DNA from: Flavobacteriales bacterium | GTDB taxonomy: Bacteria > Bacteroidota > Bacteroidia > Flavobacteriales > UBA7312 | DNA length: 64,000 bases | Assembly (NCBI GenBank): GCA_016779995.1 | Contig: JADHMO010000006.1 | Span: 1 to 64,000 of the forward strand | Direction of reading: 5' to 3' | Shown here: positions 1-7,824 of the stretch, piece after piece | How the letters are laid out: every line of letters begins with the position of its first letter | Numbering within the stretch: the first letter of the stretch is position 1 | Program-made: the position numbers and the translations under genes | Notes under the pieces: generated by a model | What the model was told of the DNA's origin: nothing | The model's input: the letters and a program-made list of their open reading frames with translations, nothing else | Databases searched by the model: none

Positions 1-2
1 TA

Positions 3-413
3 GCAGGTTCATTGACTTCAAAAACTAAGTTTGGTTTGACGGCAGGAGATTACTCTTGGAAAATACGTGGTGCTTGTGGTACCAACGGAACTTCTTGGGC
101 AACAATCTTCTCTCAGCCTGTTGAATACACATTGGGTGGTACAAGAATGGAGAACAGTTCTGTGGCTAACTTGGATGTATATCCTAACCCGTCAAGAGAC
201 ATCTTTAACATTACCTTTACTTCTGAAGAAGTCCAAAGCATAACTATTAAAGTTATCAATATGTTGGCGGTCGAAGTGTTTAGTCAACAGTACTCAAATG
301 TTTCCTCTCAATTTTTAGAGCAAATCGACTTAACCAACTATTCTAAAGGAATTTATTCTTTAGAGATTCATACTAATTCTGGAATTCTTTACAAAAAGAT
401 TGCACTACAATAA
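3..413 (+). CDS. C-terminal part of a T9SS-secreted protein (5' end outside window)
   Basis: The reading frame is open from the window edge to the stop at 413, so only about 136 C-terminal residues are visible. The last roughly 80 residues form a type A T9SS sorting domain: a YPNPS motif, an isoleucine-rich strand pair, a KVINMLA segment (position of the usual N-x-x-G turn), then NYSKGIYSLEIHTN and a basic end KKIALQ. Such domains direct export across the outer membrane and are removed on arrival. The piece just before it (GDYSWKIRGACGTNGTSWA) looks like the end of a beta-sandwich (fibronectin III-like) domain. The passenger function cannot be told from this fragment. Confidence 0.85.
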   Translation, partial: AGSLTSKTKFGLTAGDYSWKIRGACGTNGTSWATIFSQPVEYTLGGTRMENSSVANLDVYPNPSRDIFNITFTSEEVQSITIKVINMLAVEVFSQQYSNVSSQFLEQIDLTNYSKGIYSLEIHTNSGILYKKIALQ

Positions 414-447
414 AAAAACAGTGAGATAGTATTATACCTCACTGTTA
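412..447 (-). terminator. Rho-independent terminator downstream of the tRNA-like RNA
   Basis: Read on the minus strand, a 7-bp stem with arms CAGTGAG and CTCACTG (12-base loop) is followed directly by seven T. It begins three bases after the 3' end of the tRNA-like RNA, so it would end a minus-strand transcript carrying that RNA, possibly one that starts at or above amtB. It overlaps the stop region of the plus-strand T9SS gene, and the same hairpin could serve that gene weakly, but the T-run favours the minus strand. Confidence 0.7.
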
Positions 448-449
448 AG

Positions 450-565
450 CTGTACGGAAAGGATTCGAACCTCTAAGTAGTAGTTAGCAAAGCCTAAGCT
501 ATGTTTTTCCCATTATCTACACCCTCGAGACAGGAGGGCATGTTTGCCAATTTCATCACCGCACA
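450..565 (-). tRNA. tRNA-like RNA, class II shape, apparent GUC anticodon, very long variable region
   Basis: The minus strand folds by eye into a full cloverleaf: acceptor TGTGCGG pairing with CCGTACA (7 bp, one G-U), U8, a 3-bp D stem (ATG/CAT) with GG in a Leu-like D loop, an anticodon stem CCCTC/GAGGG with loop CTGTCTC, and a T arm AGAGG-TTCGAAT-CCTTT. The discriminator would be G; CCA is not encoded. The loop reads anticodon GUC (aspartate), yet the D arm resembles a class II (Leu) tRNA, and a variable region of 47 bases separates the anticodon and T arms, containing GTAG/CTAC and TAGC/GCTA pairings. A normal tRNA-Asp has a 4-5 base variable loop. It sits 11 bases after amtB and just before a terminator. 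It may be a divergent tRNA, a pseudogene or a tRNA-like regulatory RNA. Confidence 0.55.
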
Positions 566-576
566 ATAAAATTATA

Positions 577-1899
577 TTAAACGACTTCTTCTCCGTGTTG
601 AGATAGGTCTAATCCTCTTTCCTCTTGATCGTCACGAACACGTATTGGTAAGATAATATCCACTATTTTGTAGATTATGAGTGAACCAAAGAAAGCGAAA
701 ATAATGACTGCAATACTAGCAGCTATGTGTAAAATAAATGTATTGACTTCACCATAGATAAGACCTACGTCTTTAGCAAATACGGCCGTTAATATCATAC
801 CGCATATACCGCCAATTCCATGACTAGCAAATACGTCTAAAGTATCGTCAATTTTATTAGATTTTTTAATCTTGACCATGGCTAAGTTACATATCAGTGC
901 CGTTACAAAACCAATAACGATTGAGTGATTAATCGTTACAAAACCTGCAGCAGGGGTAATAGCCACTAAACCTACAATAGCGCCTATGCAAGCTCCAACA
1001 GCCGATATTTTTTTATTTAAAAACCTATCGAAAAGTACCCAAGTTATCATGGAGCTTGCTGAGGCGATATTGGTATTAGCAAATGCAATAACGGCATCAT
1101 AATTTGCGGCTAAAGCAGAACCTGCATTAAAGCCAAACCAACCGAACCATAATAAGCCAGTCCCTAATATGATGAATGGGATATTAGCAGGCTCGGTTTT
1201 TTCTTTTTTACGTTTGCCCAAGTATAGTGCTCCAGCTAAAGCCGCTAAACCAGCACTCATATGAACTACTGTACCACCAGCAAAATCCAATACGTGCAAA
1301 CCTTCATATCCTTTTATTCCAATGACATCTCCCAAGTTGGCAAATAATCCGTCACCTGCCCACGTCATATGAGCTAGGGGGGTATAAATTAAGATACAAA
1401 ACAAAATCATGAACAGCAGATAACTTCTGAATCGAATTCTTTCAGCAAAGCTACCTGTTATAATCGCTGGAGTAATTATGGCAAATTTCAATTGAAACAG
1501 GGCGAAAAGTAAATAGGGGATGTTACTGTTATTAGCGTCTAAATTATTGAGAAAAGCATATTGAAAAGGGTTTCCGATAATACCCCAGCCATTGACGGTA
1601 TCTCCAAAAGCCAAGCTAAAGCCAAAGAGTACCCAAAGTAAAGAAATAACACCCAAAGCAATAAAGCTTTGAAGCATAGTTGAGATGACATTTTTTTTAC
1701 TGACCATACCACCATAGAAGAAGGCAAGACCAGGTGTCATTAGTAGAACTAGCGCGCTAGCTACAATCATCCAAGCAGTGTCGGCATGATTTATGTCGAC
1801 AGACTGCATGGACATGGATTGTGGATTTGAAAAAAATAATACAGTGAATACGATTGCAGATAATACTATAAAGAATGTCTTTCTGTTGTGAAAAATCAT
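577..1899 (-). CDS. amtB: Ammonium transporter (Amt family)
   Basis: Inner-membrane channel that conducts ammonia/ammonium into the cell. The 440-residue product has an N-terminal hydrophobic leader (about residues 8-25) followed by eleven predicted membrane segments. Family landmarks are visible: FYGGMVSKKN in the early helices, FAGGTVVHMSAG carrying the first pore histidine, and FASHGIGGICGM carrying the second. Length is normal for bacterial Amt proteins. A small gene lies 5 bases upstream on the same strand and a tRNA-like RNA 11 bases downstream. No glnK (PII) gene is visible next to it, although amtB-glnK pairing is common. A divergent Lrp-type regulator and palindromic sites upstream suggest local transcriptional control, which is inference. 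Confidence 0.96.
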   Translation of the reverse strand: MIFHNRKTFFIVLSAIVFTVLFFSNPQSMSMQSVDINHADTAWMIVASALVLLMTPGLAFFYGGMVSKKNVISTMLQSFIALGVISLLWVLFGFSLAFGDTVNGWGIIGNPFQYAFLNNLDANNSNIPYLLFALFQLKFAIITPAIITGSFAERIRFRSYLLFMILFCILIYTPLAHMTWAGDGLFANLGDVIGIKGYEGLHVLDFAGGTVVHMSAGLAALAGALYLGKRKKEKTEPANIPFIILGTGLLWFGWFGFNAGSALAANYDAVIAFANTNIASASSMITWVLFDRFLNKKISAVGACIGAIVGLVAITPAAGFVTINHSIVIGFVTALICNLAMVKIKKSNKIDDTLDVFASHGIGGICGMILTAVFAKDVGLIYGEVNTFILHIAASIAVIIFAFFGSLIIYKIVDIILPIRVRDDQEERGLDLSQHGEEVV

Positions 1900-1904
1900 A
1901 ATGT

Positions 1905-2165
1905 TTAATTGTATCTGTATGAATAAATATTGTCTTTATTCTGTCGATATTCGTTAATTGTTCTCCTTTTGGATTCTGTAACTTCAAAGGTCAAATCATC
2001 ATTACTAAACAAATTAATTAATGAGTCATATACTGGGTTTTCCTCATTATAGATATAGTCCTTAGTCCTATTATCTGATAAATATTTGACCTCAGTAATT
2101 TGCTTTTTATCATCTAAAAAGTACTCTGAAACAGAATTGTATTGGTGAACAGTTATTTTTTTCAT
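1905..2165 (-). CDS. Small hypothetical protein upstream of amtB
   Basis: An 86-residue protein with no signal peptide or membrane segment. It is polar, rich in Asn, Lys, Tyr and Asp, and I recognise no domain. It is likely real because it is placed tightly: its stop is 5 bases before the amtB start on the same strand and nothing else occupies this stretch. A possible -7 element, TAAATTTG on the minus strand at 2195-2188, lies about 22 bases above its ATG, so it would be the first gene of an amtB transcript. A regulatory or accessory role for the transporter is only a guess from position. Confidence 0.6.
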   Translation of the reverse strand: MKKITVHQYNSVSEYFLDDKKQITEVKYLSDNRTKDYIYNEENPVYDSLINLFSNDDLTFEVTESKRRTINEYRQNKDNIYSYRYN

Positions 2166-2242
2166 ATCAAATTACTAACTAACTCAGCAAATTTACATAT
2201 ATTTACACCTTTAAATGAACACTATCAACCATTAAGTTTAAA

Positions 2243-2286
2243 AAAAAGTCAAAATGACTATTTTAATCCTTTAAAAAGTCATATTG
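2243..2286. promoter_or_regulatory. Candidate operator: palindrome AGTCA-AAA-TGACT plus phased second site
   Basis: Between the divergent amtB operon and the Lrp-type regulator lies a 13-base perfect palindrome, AGTCAAAATGACT (2247-2259). The sequence AAAAAGTCA occurs at 2243-2251 and again at 2273-2281, exactly 30 bases apart, close to three helical turns. Lrp/AsnC proteins bind such phased imperfect palindromes as multimers and often control a divergent neighbour as well as themselves. Binding is inferred from arrangement; no consensus for this particular regulator is known to me. Confidence 0.5.
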
Positions 2287-2346
2287 TTATTTTTTGACCG
2301 ATAATTCATTAAAAAAGAAAAAAATTTAAACCTTATTATTACTATA

Positions 2347-2823
2347 ATGGCTAAAACAACCTTAATAGATAAATTAGACTTAGAAATTTTAAAGCTGCTT
2401 TCTCTTGATTCTAAAATTTCATTTTCTGAAATTTCAAACCTCTTAAAAGTTTCTAATACAACCATACATGTTAGAATTAAAAGACTACAGAAATTAGAAA
2501 TTATTAAGAATTTTACGATTACGATTGATTACAATAAGTTAGGGTTTAACTACACTTGCTACATGGGTATTTATTTGGACAAAGCTTCTAAATACGATGT
2601 TGCACTAAAAGAGCTCAAGAAAATCAATAACATTACAGGTATGGATTTTACTACTGGTAAATCCAGTTTGTTTTGTAAAATCAGAGCCATAGACTCTAAC
2701 GATGCTCGACTTATTATCAGTAAAATACACAAAATCGAAGGGATTAATCGAACAGAAACCTTCTTTTCTTTGGAGCAATTATTGAACCAAAAAGAAAGTT
2801 TACTCTCAACTATTAATTTCTAA
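2347..2823 (+). CDS. Lrp/AsnC family transcriptional regulator
   Basis: A 158-residue protein with the standard two-domain plan. Residues about 6-60 form the helix-turn-helix (LDLEILKLLSLDSKISFSEI followed by a recognition helix containing NTTIHVRIKRL). Residues about 65-150 form the ligand-sensing RAM domain, a beta-alpha-beta fold that makes these proteins dimers and octamers and often binds amino acids. The length is typical. It is transcribed away from amtB across a 181-base gap holding the palindromic sites. Control of amtB and of itself is plausible but inferred. A glycosyltransferase gene follows 27 bases later on the same strand. Confidence 0.9.
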   Translation: MAKTTLIDKLDLEILKLLSLDSKISFSEISNLLKVSNTTIHVRIKRLQKLEIIKNFTITIDYNKLGFNYTCYMGIYLDKASKYDVALKELKKINNITGMDFTTGKSSLFCKIRAIDSNDARLIISKIHKIEGINRTETFFSLEQLLNQKESLLSTINF

Positions 2824-2850
2824 TTCTTATAGTTTACTATTTTTACCGCT

Positions 2851-3882
2851 ATGACAAGTAGGGTAAAATTATTTCTTGGGGCTTACGTAAATAGTACAAA
2901 CGCACAAAATCTTAACTGCCTTGCTCTTGCTAAATATTTAGACAAATCACAATTTGATATTACTATACTTGGTCTTTACTCTCAGCCACCTATAACTATT
3001 GAAGGAGTTAAGGTATTCAGATGTATTTGGCCTCATCGTATTATGGTGTACTGGGCTTATTTTTGGAATATCATTAAAGCCGATATAGTGTACTTGCCTA
3101 AGGCAGAATTGTTAGGCTTCAATTCATTCATTTGTCAACTTTTTGGTAAAAAAAGTTTTTCGACTATTGAAGGAATTTTAGATGATGCTAATTTTTTAAA
3201 AGCCAAAAACAAAAGTGGCTTTAATGTATTAAATTATTACGCTCGATTAAGTCAAGTGTTTTCAATTTCACAATACATAAAAGACTATAATTTTAAAAAA
3301 CATGGCTTAATCGCAGAAGATAAAATTTTAGAATTAGGAACGGAAAGTCAATTATTTTTAAATAAAACTTATCAAACTGCACCAATCAATAAAGTTATTT
3401 TGATAGCTAATAATTACTCTAAAAAAGGGGTCGATGATTTCCTAGCATTAGCAAATGAATATTCACAATTAGAATTTCATTTAGTGGGAGAGGGTAAGAA
3501 AATAGAAAATCATTTGCCTAACTTAATTTGCCATAGTAAGTTGTCACAATATGAATTGTCAGAATTATTAAAAGATATGCAATTGCATATTTTCCCTTCA
3601 CGTTCTGAAGGTTTTCCAAAAGTGATACTTGAAACAGCCTGTGCTGGTGTGCCCTCATTAGTATATGCAGATTATGGTGCTAATCAATGGATAGACCATA
3701 ATCAAAATGGTTTTGTAGTTAAAACTTTAGACGAAATGAATGTAGTCATAGAAGACCTATTAAACAATAAAGTGTCACTTAATCAGATTTCTAAAAATGC
3801 TATTCAATTAGGATTGTCATACGATTGGAAGTTAAAAATAAAAGTATGGGAAGATGTGATATTAGCTTTGTCTTCCAAATGA
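2851..3882 (+). CDS. Glycosyltransferase family 4-like
   Basis: A 343-residue GT-B fold enzyme that would move a sugar from an activated donor to a glycan or lipid acceptor at the cytoplasmic face of the membrane. The C-terminal donor-binding half carries the hallmark FPSRSEGFPKVILETACAG (residues about 250-268), with the E-x7-E motif, followed by GVPSLVYADYGANQWI. The N-terminal half is shorter than in many family members and lacks a clear GGxxR segment. It stands alone rather than in a polysaccharide cluster, so its acceptor cannot be inferred. The start follows the Lrp stop by 27 bases. Confidence 0.88.
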   Translation: MTSRVKLFLGAYVNSTNAQNLNCLALAKYLDKSQFDITILGLYSQPPITIEGVKVFRCIWPHRIMVYWAYFWNIIKADIVYLPKAELLGFNSFICQLFGKKSFSTIEGILDDANFLKAKNKSGFNVLNYYARLSQVFSISQYIKDYNFKKHGLIAEDKILELGTESQLFLNKTYQTAPINKVILIANNYSKKGVDDFLALANEYSQLEFHLVGEGKKIENHLPNLICHSKLSQYELSELLKDMQLHIFPSRSEGFPKVILETACAGVPSLVYADYGANQWIDHNQNGFVVKTLDEMNVVIEDLLNNKVSLNQISKNAIQLGLSYDWKLKIKVWEDVILALSSK

Positions 3883-3909
3883 AACCCTCCTTTTTATCTT
3901 AGATTTTTT

Positions 3910-3917
3910 TATCTTTG
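3910..3917 (+). promoter_or_regulatory. Bacteroidota -7 promoter element
   Basis: TATCTTTG matches the TAnnTTTG element used by the Bacteroidota primary sigma factor. I see no convincing TTG/TTTG at the right distance upstream, so this is a partial match. It lies about 60 bases above the ATG at 3978 of the following T9SS gene and overlaps the TTG at 3915, which argues against translation starting there. Confidence 0.45.
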
Positions 3918-3977
3918 TTAGATTACATTAAATCCTTGACTTTTTCAATCAAACACAATTATCAAATATTACACTTA

Positions 3978-5036
3978 ATGAAAAGAATCCTGTTTTTTTA
4001 TTTCCTCACCCTTCCTTTTCTTGTTTCCTCACAAGTTGCTATTACTTTTTATGACGAGTTTAATCTGCAAGAGCAATCAGAATATGATAATTGGCAATAC
4101 CAACAGAATACATTCTTTGTTCTGCCATTATCAATCAATGATTTTATAGCCATAGAAAACTATCAATTTAATATTACCTATGACCCACAAGTAGTTCAAT
4201 TAGACTATCAGATTATAGATGATATAAACCAACAAGGGTTTACAGACTCATACAATGTGTTGAGTGCTCTTTCTGGTCAACAAGGTAGTATTAGTGCTGA
4301 GATGTTTGAGATTTCATTCAATCAAGCTATGGCTACTGTCACTTACAGTCACACCAGCCCTACTTCGGAAGACCAATTCGACAATGGATATGCTGTACTA
4401 GTTTATCTCCCTTTTAAAAAGATAGATGCTTGTAGTAAAGAACCTTTGAGTGTAGCGTTTTCTGACGGTAATATTGATGGGCAGTATATTAACCCTAATC
4501 AAACTAATGCTTTTATAGTTAATCAATCACTAAGCTCTGAAGGAGGTAATATTACCACTCAAGATGCTTTTGTTAATTTTAATATTCTTTCGGCAGATGT
4601 TATCCAAAATGGTAACACTCTAGAGCCCACTATTACTGGAGGCACACCCCCATATACTTATGAGTGGACAGATAAAATGGATGAAGTATTGGCAACGGAT
4701 TCGCTATTTTCACCCAGCGAATCGGGGGACTTCTTATTTTATGTATATGACCAAAATAATTGTGTTAGTATCTTGTATGTCACCTATGACCAGACGGCAA
4801 CCATAGAGGACTTTCCTTCATTAAGTATCTACCCTTTACCCGCAAAGGACTATGTAATAGTAAATAATGCAAGTTTTAACAGCTACCAATTAATTGATTT
4901 AAAAGGACAAATTGTAGCTACAGACTCCTTTGTCAACACTACAGTTATTAGCAGAAATAAATTACCATCGGGGCTATATTTTTTAAAATTAAGTAATGGG
5001 ATGGATTATACCATTCAAAAGGTTATATTTAACTAG
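3978..5036 (+). CDS. T9SS-secreted protein with cohesin-like and SprB-like segments
   Basis: The start chosen is the ATG that opens a clear signal peptide (MKRILFFYFLTLPFLVSSQ); the longer frame back to 3915 begins inside a promoter-like element. After cleavage, residues about 20-190 resemble a cohesin-type beta sandwich (FNITYDPQVVQLDY, then LVYLPFKKID), about 215-260 contain TITGGTPPYTYEWTDKMDEV, which resembles a SprB-type repeat found in gliding and adhesion proteins, and the last about 75 residues form a T9SS sorting domain (LSIYPLPAKDY ... KLPSGLYFLKLSNG). The YPLP replaces the usual YPNP. It should be exported to the cell surface or medium. It precedes the CotH gene by 36 bases and may be cotranscribed with it. 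Its ligand is unknown. Confidence 0.75.
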   Translation: MKRILFFYFLTLPFLVSSQVAITFYDEFNLQEQSEYDNWQYQQNTFFVLPLSINDFIAIENYQFNITYDPQVVQLDYQIIDDINQQGFTDSYNVLSALSGQQGSISAEMFEISFNQAMATVTYSHTSPTSEDQFDNGYAVLVYLPFKKIDACSKEPLSVAFSDGNIDGQYINPNQTNAFIVNQSLSSEGGNITTQDAFVNFNILSADVIQNGNTLEPTITGGTPPYTYEWTDKMDEVLATDSLFSPSESGDFLFYVYDQNNCVSILYVTYDQTATIEDFPSLSIYPLPAKDYVIVNNASFNSYQLIDLKGQIVATDSFVNTTVISRNKLPSGLYFLKLSNGMDYTIQKVIFN

Positions 5037-5072
5037 TATTTATAGTTTAACTGGCTCAAAAGAAATTAACTT

Positions 5073-7316
5073 ATGAAAAGTATTTTAATCATTTTTACTA
5101 CAATTGTTTTAGCAACAACCCTCAACGCCCAAAGCCTTTTCGAAATGGATAATATAGCCACTATAGAAATCTATTTTCCCCAAGACAATTGGAATCAGTT
5201 GATGATTGATAATTATGATACAGAAGAATATCTAATAGCAGATTCAGTAATTTTTAATGGCTCTATGAAAGATAGTGTAGGGGTTAAGTATAAAGGTAAT
5301 AGTACCTTTTCAGAAAGTAACGATAAAAACCCACTAAACATTTCTATTGATTATATCAAGTCCAATCAAGACTATCAAGGTCATGAAACAATTAAACTTT
5401 CTAGCGGACAAAAAGACCCTTCATTTTTAAGAGAAGCCTTATCTTATGAAATAGCTAGAAAATACATGCAAGCACCACGTTCTAACTATTCTAAAGTGTA
5501 TATCAACGGTTCATATCATGGTTTGTATACCAATTCAGAATCTATAAATTCCGATTTTCAAAACAATTACCTTTATTCTGATAAAAATAATACCCGCATA
5601 AAATGTAACCCTCAAAATGTAAATAATGGAGGTTCATCTTTAGAGTATTTAGGTGCAGACTCTGCTTCTTATTACGACTTTTACGAAATGAAATCTGATG
5701 CAAGTTGGCAAGATCTTATTGACTTAACCAATGCCATTCAGAATTCAGTCAATACCATTGAAAATAGTTTTGATATAGATAGAGCTATTTGGATGTCGGC
5801 GTTTAACAATGTTCTTGTAAATCTTGATAGTTATAGCGGTCCTTTTCGTCAAAACTATTACCTCATAAAAGATGATAATAATAGAATGAATACTATAATT
5901 TGGGACTTAAACGAGTGTCTAGGTGGCTTTAAAATGGTCAATCAAGGACCGGGAGGGGGTGGCCAAACCGATCTTACTCAGCTTGATCCAATGCTAAGAG
6001 AAGGAGATGATAATTGGCCGTTATTGAATTTAATTTTTAGCAATTCAACCTATAGAAAAATGTATGTTGCTCACATGCGTACCATACTTAACGAAAACTT
6101 CGCCAACGGTTGGTATGCTGAAAGAGGCCTCGAATTGCAAAACCTAATAAAAGCAGATGTACAAGCCGACCCCAATACGTCTTATAATTACGATGATTTT
6201 ATTGCTAACCTCAACAATGACGTAGACGTAGGCGGTGGAGGCCCAGGTGGAGGAATTGTGAATGGTATAACTAATCTGATGAACTCTCGTTCAGAGTTTT
6301 TATCTACACATAATGAGCTAACCAAAACGCCGCCAACAATTAGTACCATAAGTACAACACCTAGCGTAGTACCCAGTTATTCTACAGCAAACTTAATTGT
6401 CAATGTAGAGGATGCCTCTTACGTATTTCTAGCTTATCGTTTCAGACCACAAGATAGATTTGTAAAAGTACAAATGTTAGATGATGGCAATCACAATGAT
6501 GGAGCAGCCAATGACGGCACATATGGTGTATCTGTTGATGTGGAAGCTTTAGATATGCAGTATTATATCTATGCTGAAAATAGCGAAGCAGGGATTTTCT
6601 CTCCAGAAAGGGCAGAGCACGAATACCACAACCTTCCAATTGTAGGAAGCCTTGTTATCAATGAGTTTATGGCATCTAATGTATCATCAGTTCAAGATAC
6701 ATCTTCGGGTTTCGTGCAATATGACGATTGGGTAGAACTTTATAACGGCGGTGATATAGCTATTAATTTAGGAGGCTATCATTTATCAGATAATGAAAAC
6801 GTTTTAGACAAATGGACTTTCCCAGATGTAGAAATACAAGCCGATGATTATTTAATTGTATGGCTAGACAAAGACGATGCCGCTAGTAGTGGCATACATA
6901 CCAGCTTTCAGTTAGCTGCCGATGGCGAAGAACTTTTTCTATCAACAGCCAACAATTTTATAATAGACGCTTTATTTTACAATTCTTTACCTTCAGATTT
7001 AGGGTATGCCAGAGTGCCCAATGGTAAAGGCCCTTTTGTTGTACAAACTCATACCTTTAACGCCAACAACGGTTTAGGAACATCAATAGTAGAAAACGTT
7101 AATAGTCAATTACACTTATATCCCAACCCCACCAGTGATAATCTAACTATTCAAATTCCATTTGCACAGCGTATAAAAGCCTACGACCTTTTAGGAAAAG
7201 AACATCTAAACCTTAGTAATATTCAAGGAAGTGCTAACGTTAATGTATCTTCTTGGCCAAAGGGCATTTATATATTTCTAATTGATAACGAAAGTCGAAA
7301 AATAACTATTCAATAA
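5073..7316 (+). CDS. CotH kinase family protein with lamin-tail domain and T9SS signal
   Basis: A 747-residue secreted protein. A signal peptide (about 1-19, ending LNAQ) precedes a CotH domain (about 25-420): GVKYKGNSTF, then SSGQKDPSFLREALSYEIAR, then VNLDSYSG and TIIWDLNECLGGF, which sit where the protein-kinase-like catalytic and metal-binding loops are in CotH. Glycine-rich loops (GPGGGGQ, VGGGGPGGG) interrupt it. Next come a beta-rich linker, a lamin-tail (LTD) domain (about 525-650, LVINEFMASN ... DDWVELYNGG) and a T9SS sorting domain with LYPNPTSDNLTIQI. CotH proteins phosphorylate secreted proteins in spore formers; substrates in Bacteroidota are unknown. One base separates it from the lipoprotein gene, and VTC and DUF4956 genes follow, a neighbourhood seen repeatedly with CotH. 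Confidence 0.9.
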   Translation: MKSILIIFTTIVLATTLNAQSLFEMDNIATIEIYFPQDNWNQLMIDNYDTEEYLIADSVIFNGSMKDSVGVKYKGNSTFSESNDKNPLNISIDYIKSNQDYQGHETIKLSSGQKDPSFLREALSYEIARKYMQAPRSNYSKVYINGSYHGLYTNSESINSDFQNNYLYSDKNNTRIKCNPQNVNNGGSSLEYLGADSASYYDFYEMKSDASWQDLIDLTNAIQNSVNTIENSFDIDRAIWMSAFNNVLVNLDSYSGPFRQNYYLIKDDNNRMNTIIWDLNECLGGFKMVNQGPGGGGQTDLTQLDPMLREGDDNWPLLNLIFSNSTYRKMYVAHMRTILNENFANGWYAERGLELQNLIKADVQADPNTSYNYDDFIANLNNDVDVGGGGPGGGIVNGITNLMNSRSEFLSTHNELTKTPPTISTISTTPSVVPSYSTANLIVNVEDASYVFLAYRFRPQDRFVKVQMLDDGNHNDGAANDGTYGVSVDVEALDMQYYIYAENSEAGIFSPERAEHEYHNLPIVGSLVINEFMASNVSSVQDTSSGFVQYDDWVELYNGGDIAINLGGYHLSDNENVLDKWTFPDVEIQADDYLIVWLDKDDAASSGIHTSFQLAADGEELFLSTANNFIIDALFYNSLPSDLGYARVPNGKGPFVVQTHTFNANNGLGTSIVENVNSQLHLYPNPTSDNLTIQIPFAQRIKAYDLLGKEHLNLSNIQGSANVNVSSWPKGIYIFLIDNESRKITIQ

Positions 7317-7317
7317 G

Positions 7318-7824
7318 ATGAAAAAACTTTTACTAATAACAGCTATTGCAAGTGTCTTTATAGCTTGTCAAAAAGAAGCCGGAAAAGGAGGGACATCTTC
7401 CATTACTGGCAAAGTCATTACCTACGAACTTAGTCATTTTGATGTTCCTGGAACCAATCAGCGTGTAGATACGCTAGGATATTATTATCACGCAGATGAA
7501 GAAGTATATATTATTTATGGTGATGAGGACAATTATTATGACGATAGTTACAAAACGTCATTTGATGGGTCTTTCCGATTTGAAAATTTAAGAAAAGGAA
7601 CATATACAGTATTTATTTATTCGGATTGTGAGTCCGATACGACAGGCTTGGCTGTTATCAATCAAAGCAATCCTATTTATGCTCAACAGTTAGCAAATAC
7701 CATTTGGAAAAGCGATTGTGTTGATGGAGAAGTTGCCGTAAAAATGGACATAGAAATAACTGAAAATAACGAACACTATAATTTAGGCGATTTAACGCGA
7801 TTTAAGATTGAAAGCAATCAATAA
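7318..7824 (+). CDS. Small lipoprotein with carboxypeptidase-regulatory-like fold
   Basis: A 168-residue product with a lipoprotein signal (MKKLLLITAIASVFIAC, lipidated Cys 17). The remainder looks like one transthyretin-like beta-sandwich: TSSITGKVITYEL at the start and SFDGSFRFENLRKGTYTVFIYS in the middle, the usual pattern of carboxypeptidase-regulatory-like or Cna-B-type domains. It probably sits in the outer or inner membrane facing the periplasm or surface. It starts one base after the CotH stop, and its 3' end overlaps the VTC gene by 17 bases, so it is embedded in this operon. Specific function unknown. Confidence 0.75.
   Translation: MKKLLLITAIASVFIACQKEAGKGGTSSITGKVITYELSHFDVPGTNQRVDTLGYYYHADEEVYIIYGDEDNYYDDSYKTSFDGSFRFENLRKGTYTVFIYSDCESDTTGLAVINQSNPIYAQQLANTIWKSDCVDGEVAVKMDIEITENNEHYNLGDLTRFKIESNQ

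Noticed and set aside
450-565. Ordinary tRNA-Asp gene
   Set aside because: The anticodon would fit, but the 3-bp D stem and 47-base variable region do not; called tRNA-like instead.
1539-1727. 62-residue open frame inside amtB
   Set aside because: It is a shadow of the transporter's hydrophobic segments in another frame.
3915-3977. Longer N-terminus of the T9SS protein at 3978
   Set aside because: Its TTG lies inside a TATCTTTG promoter element, and it would push the signal peptide to residue 22.
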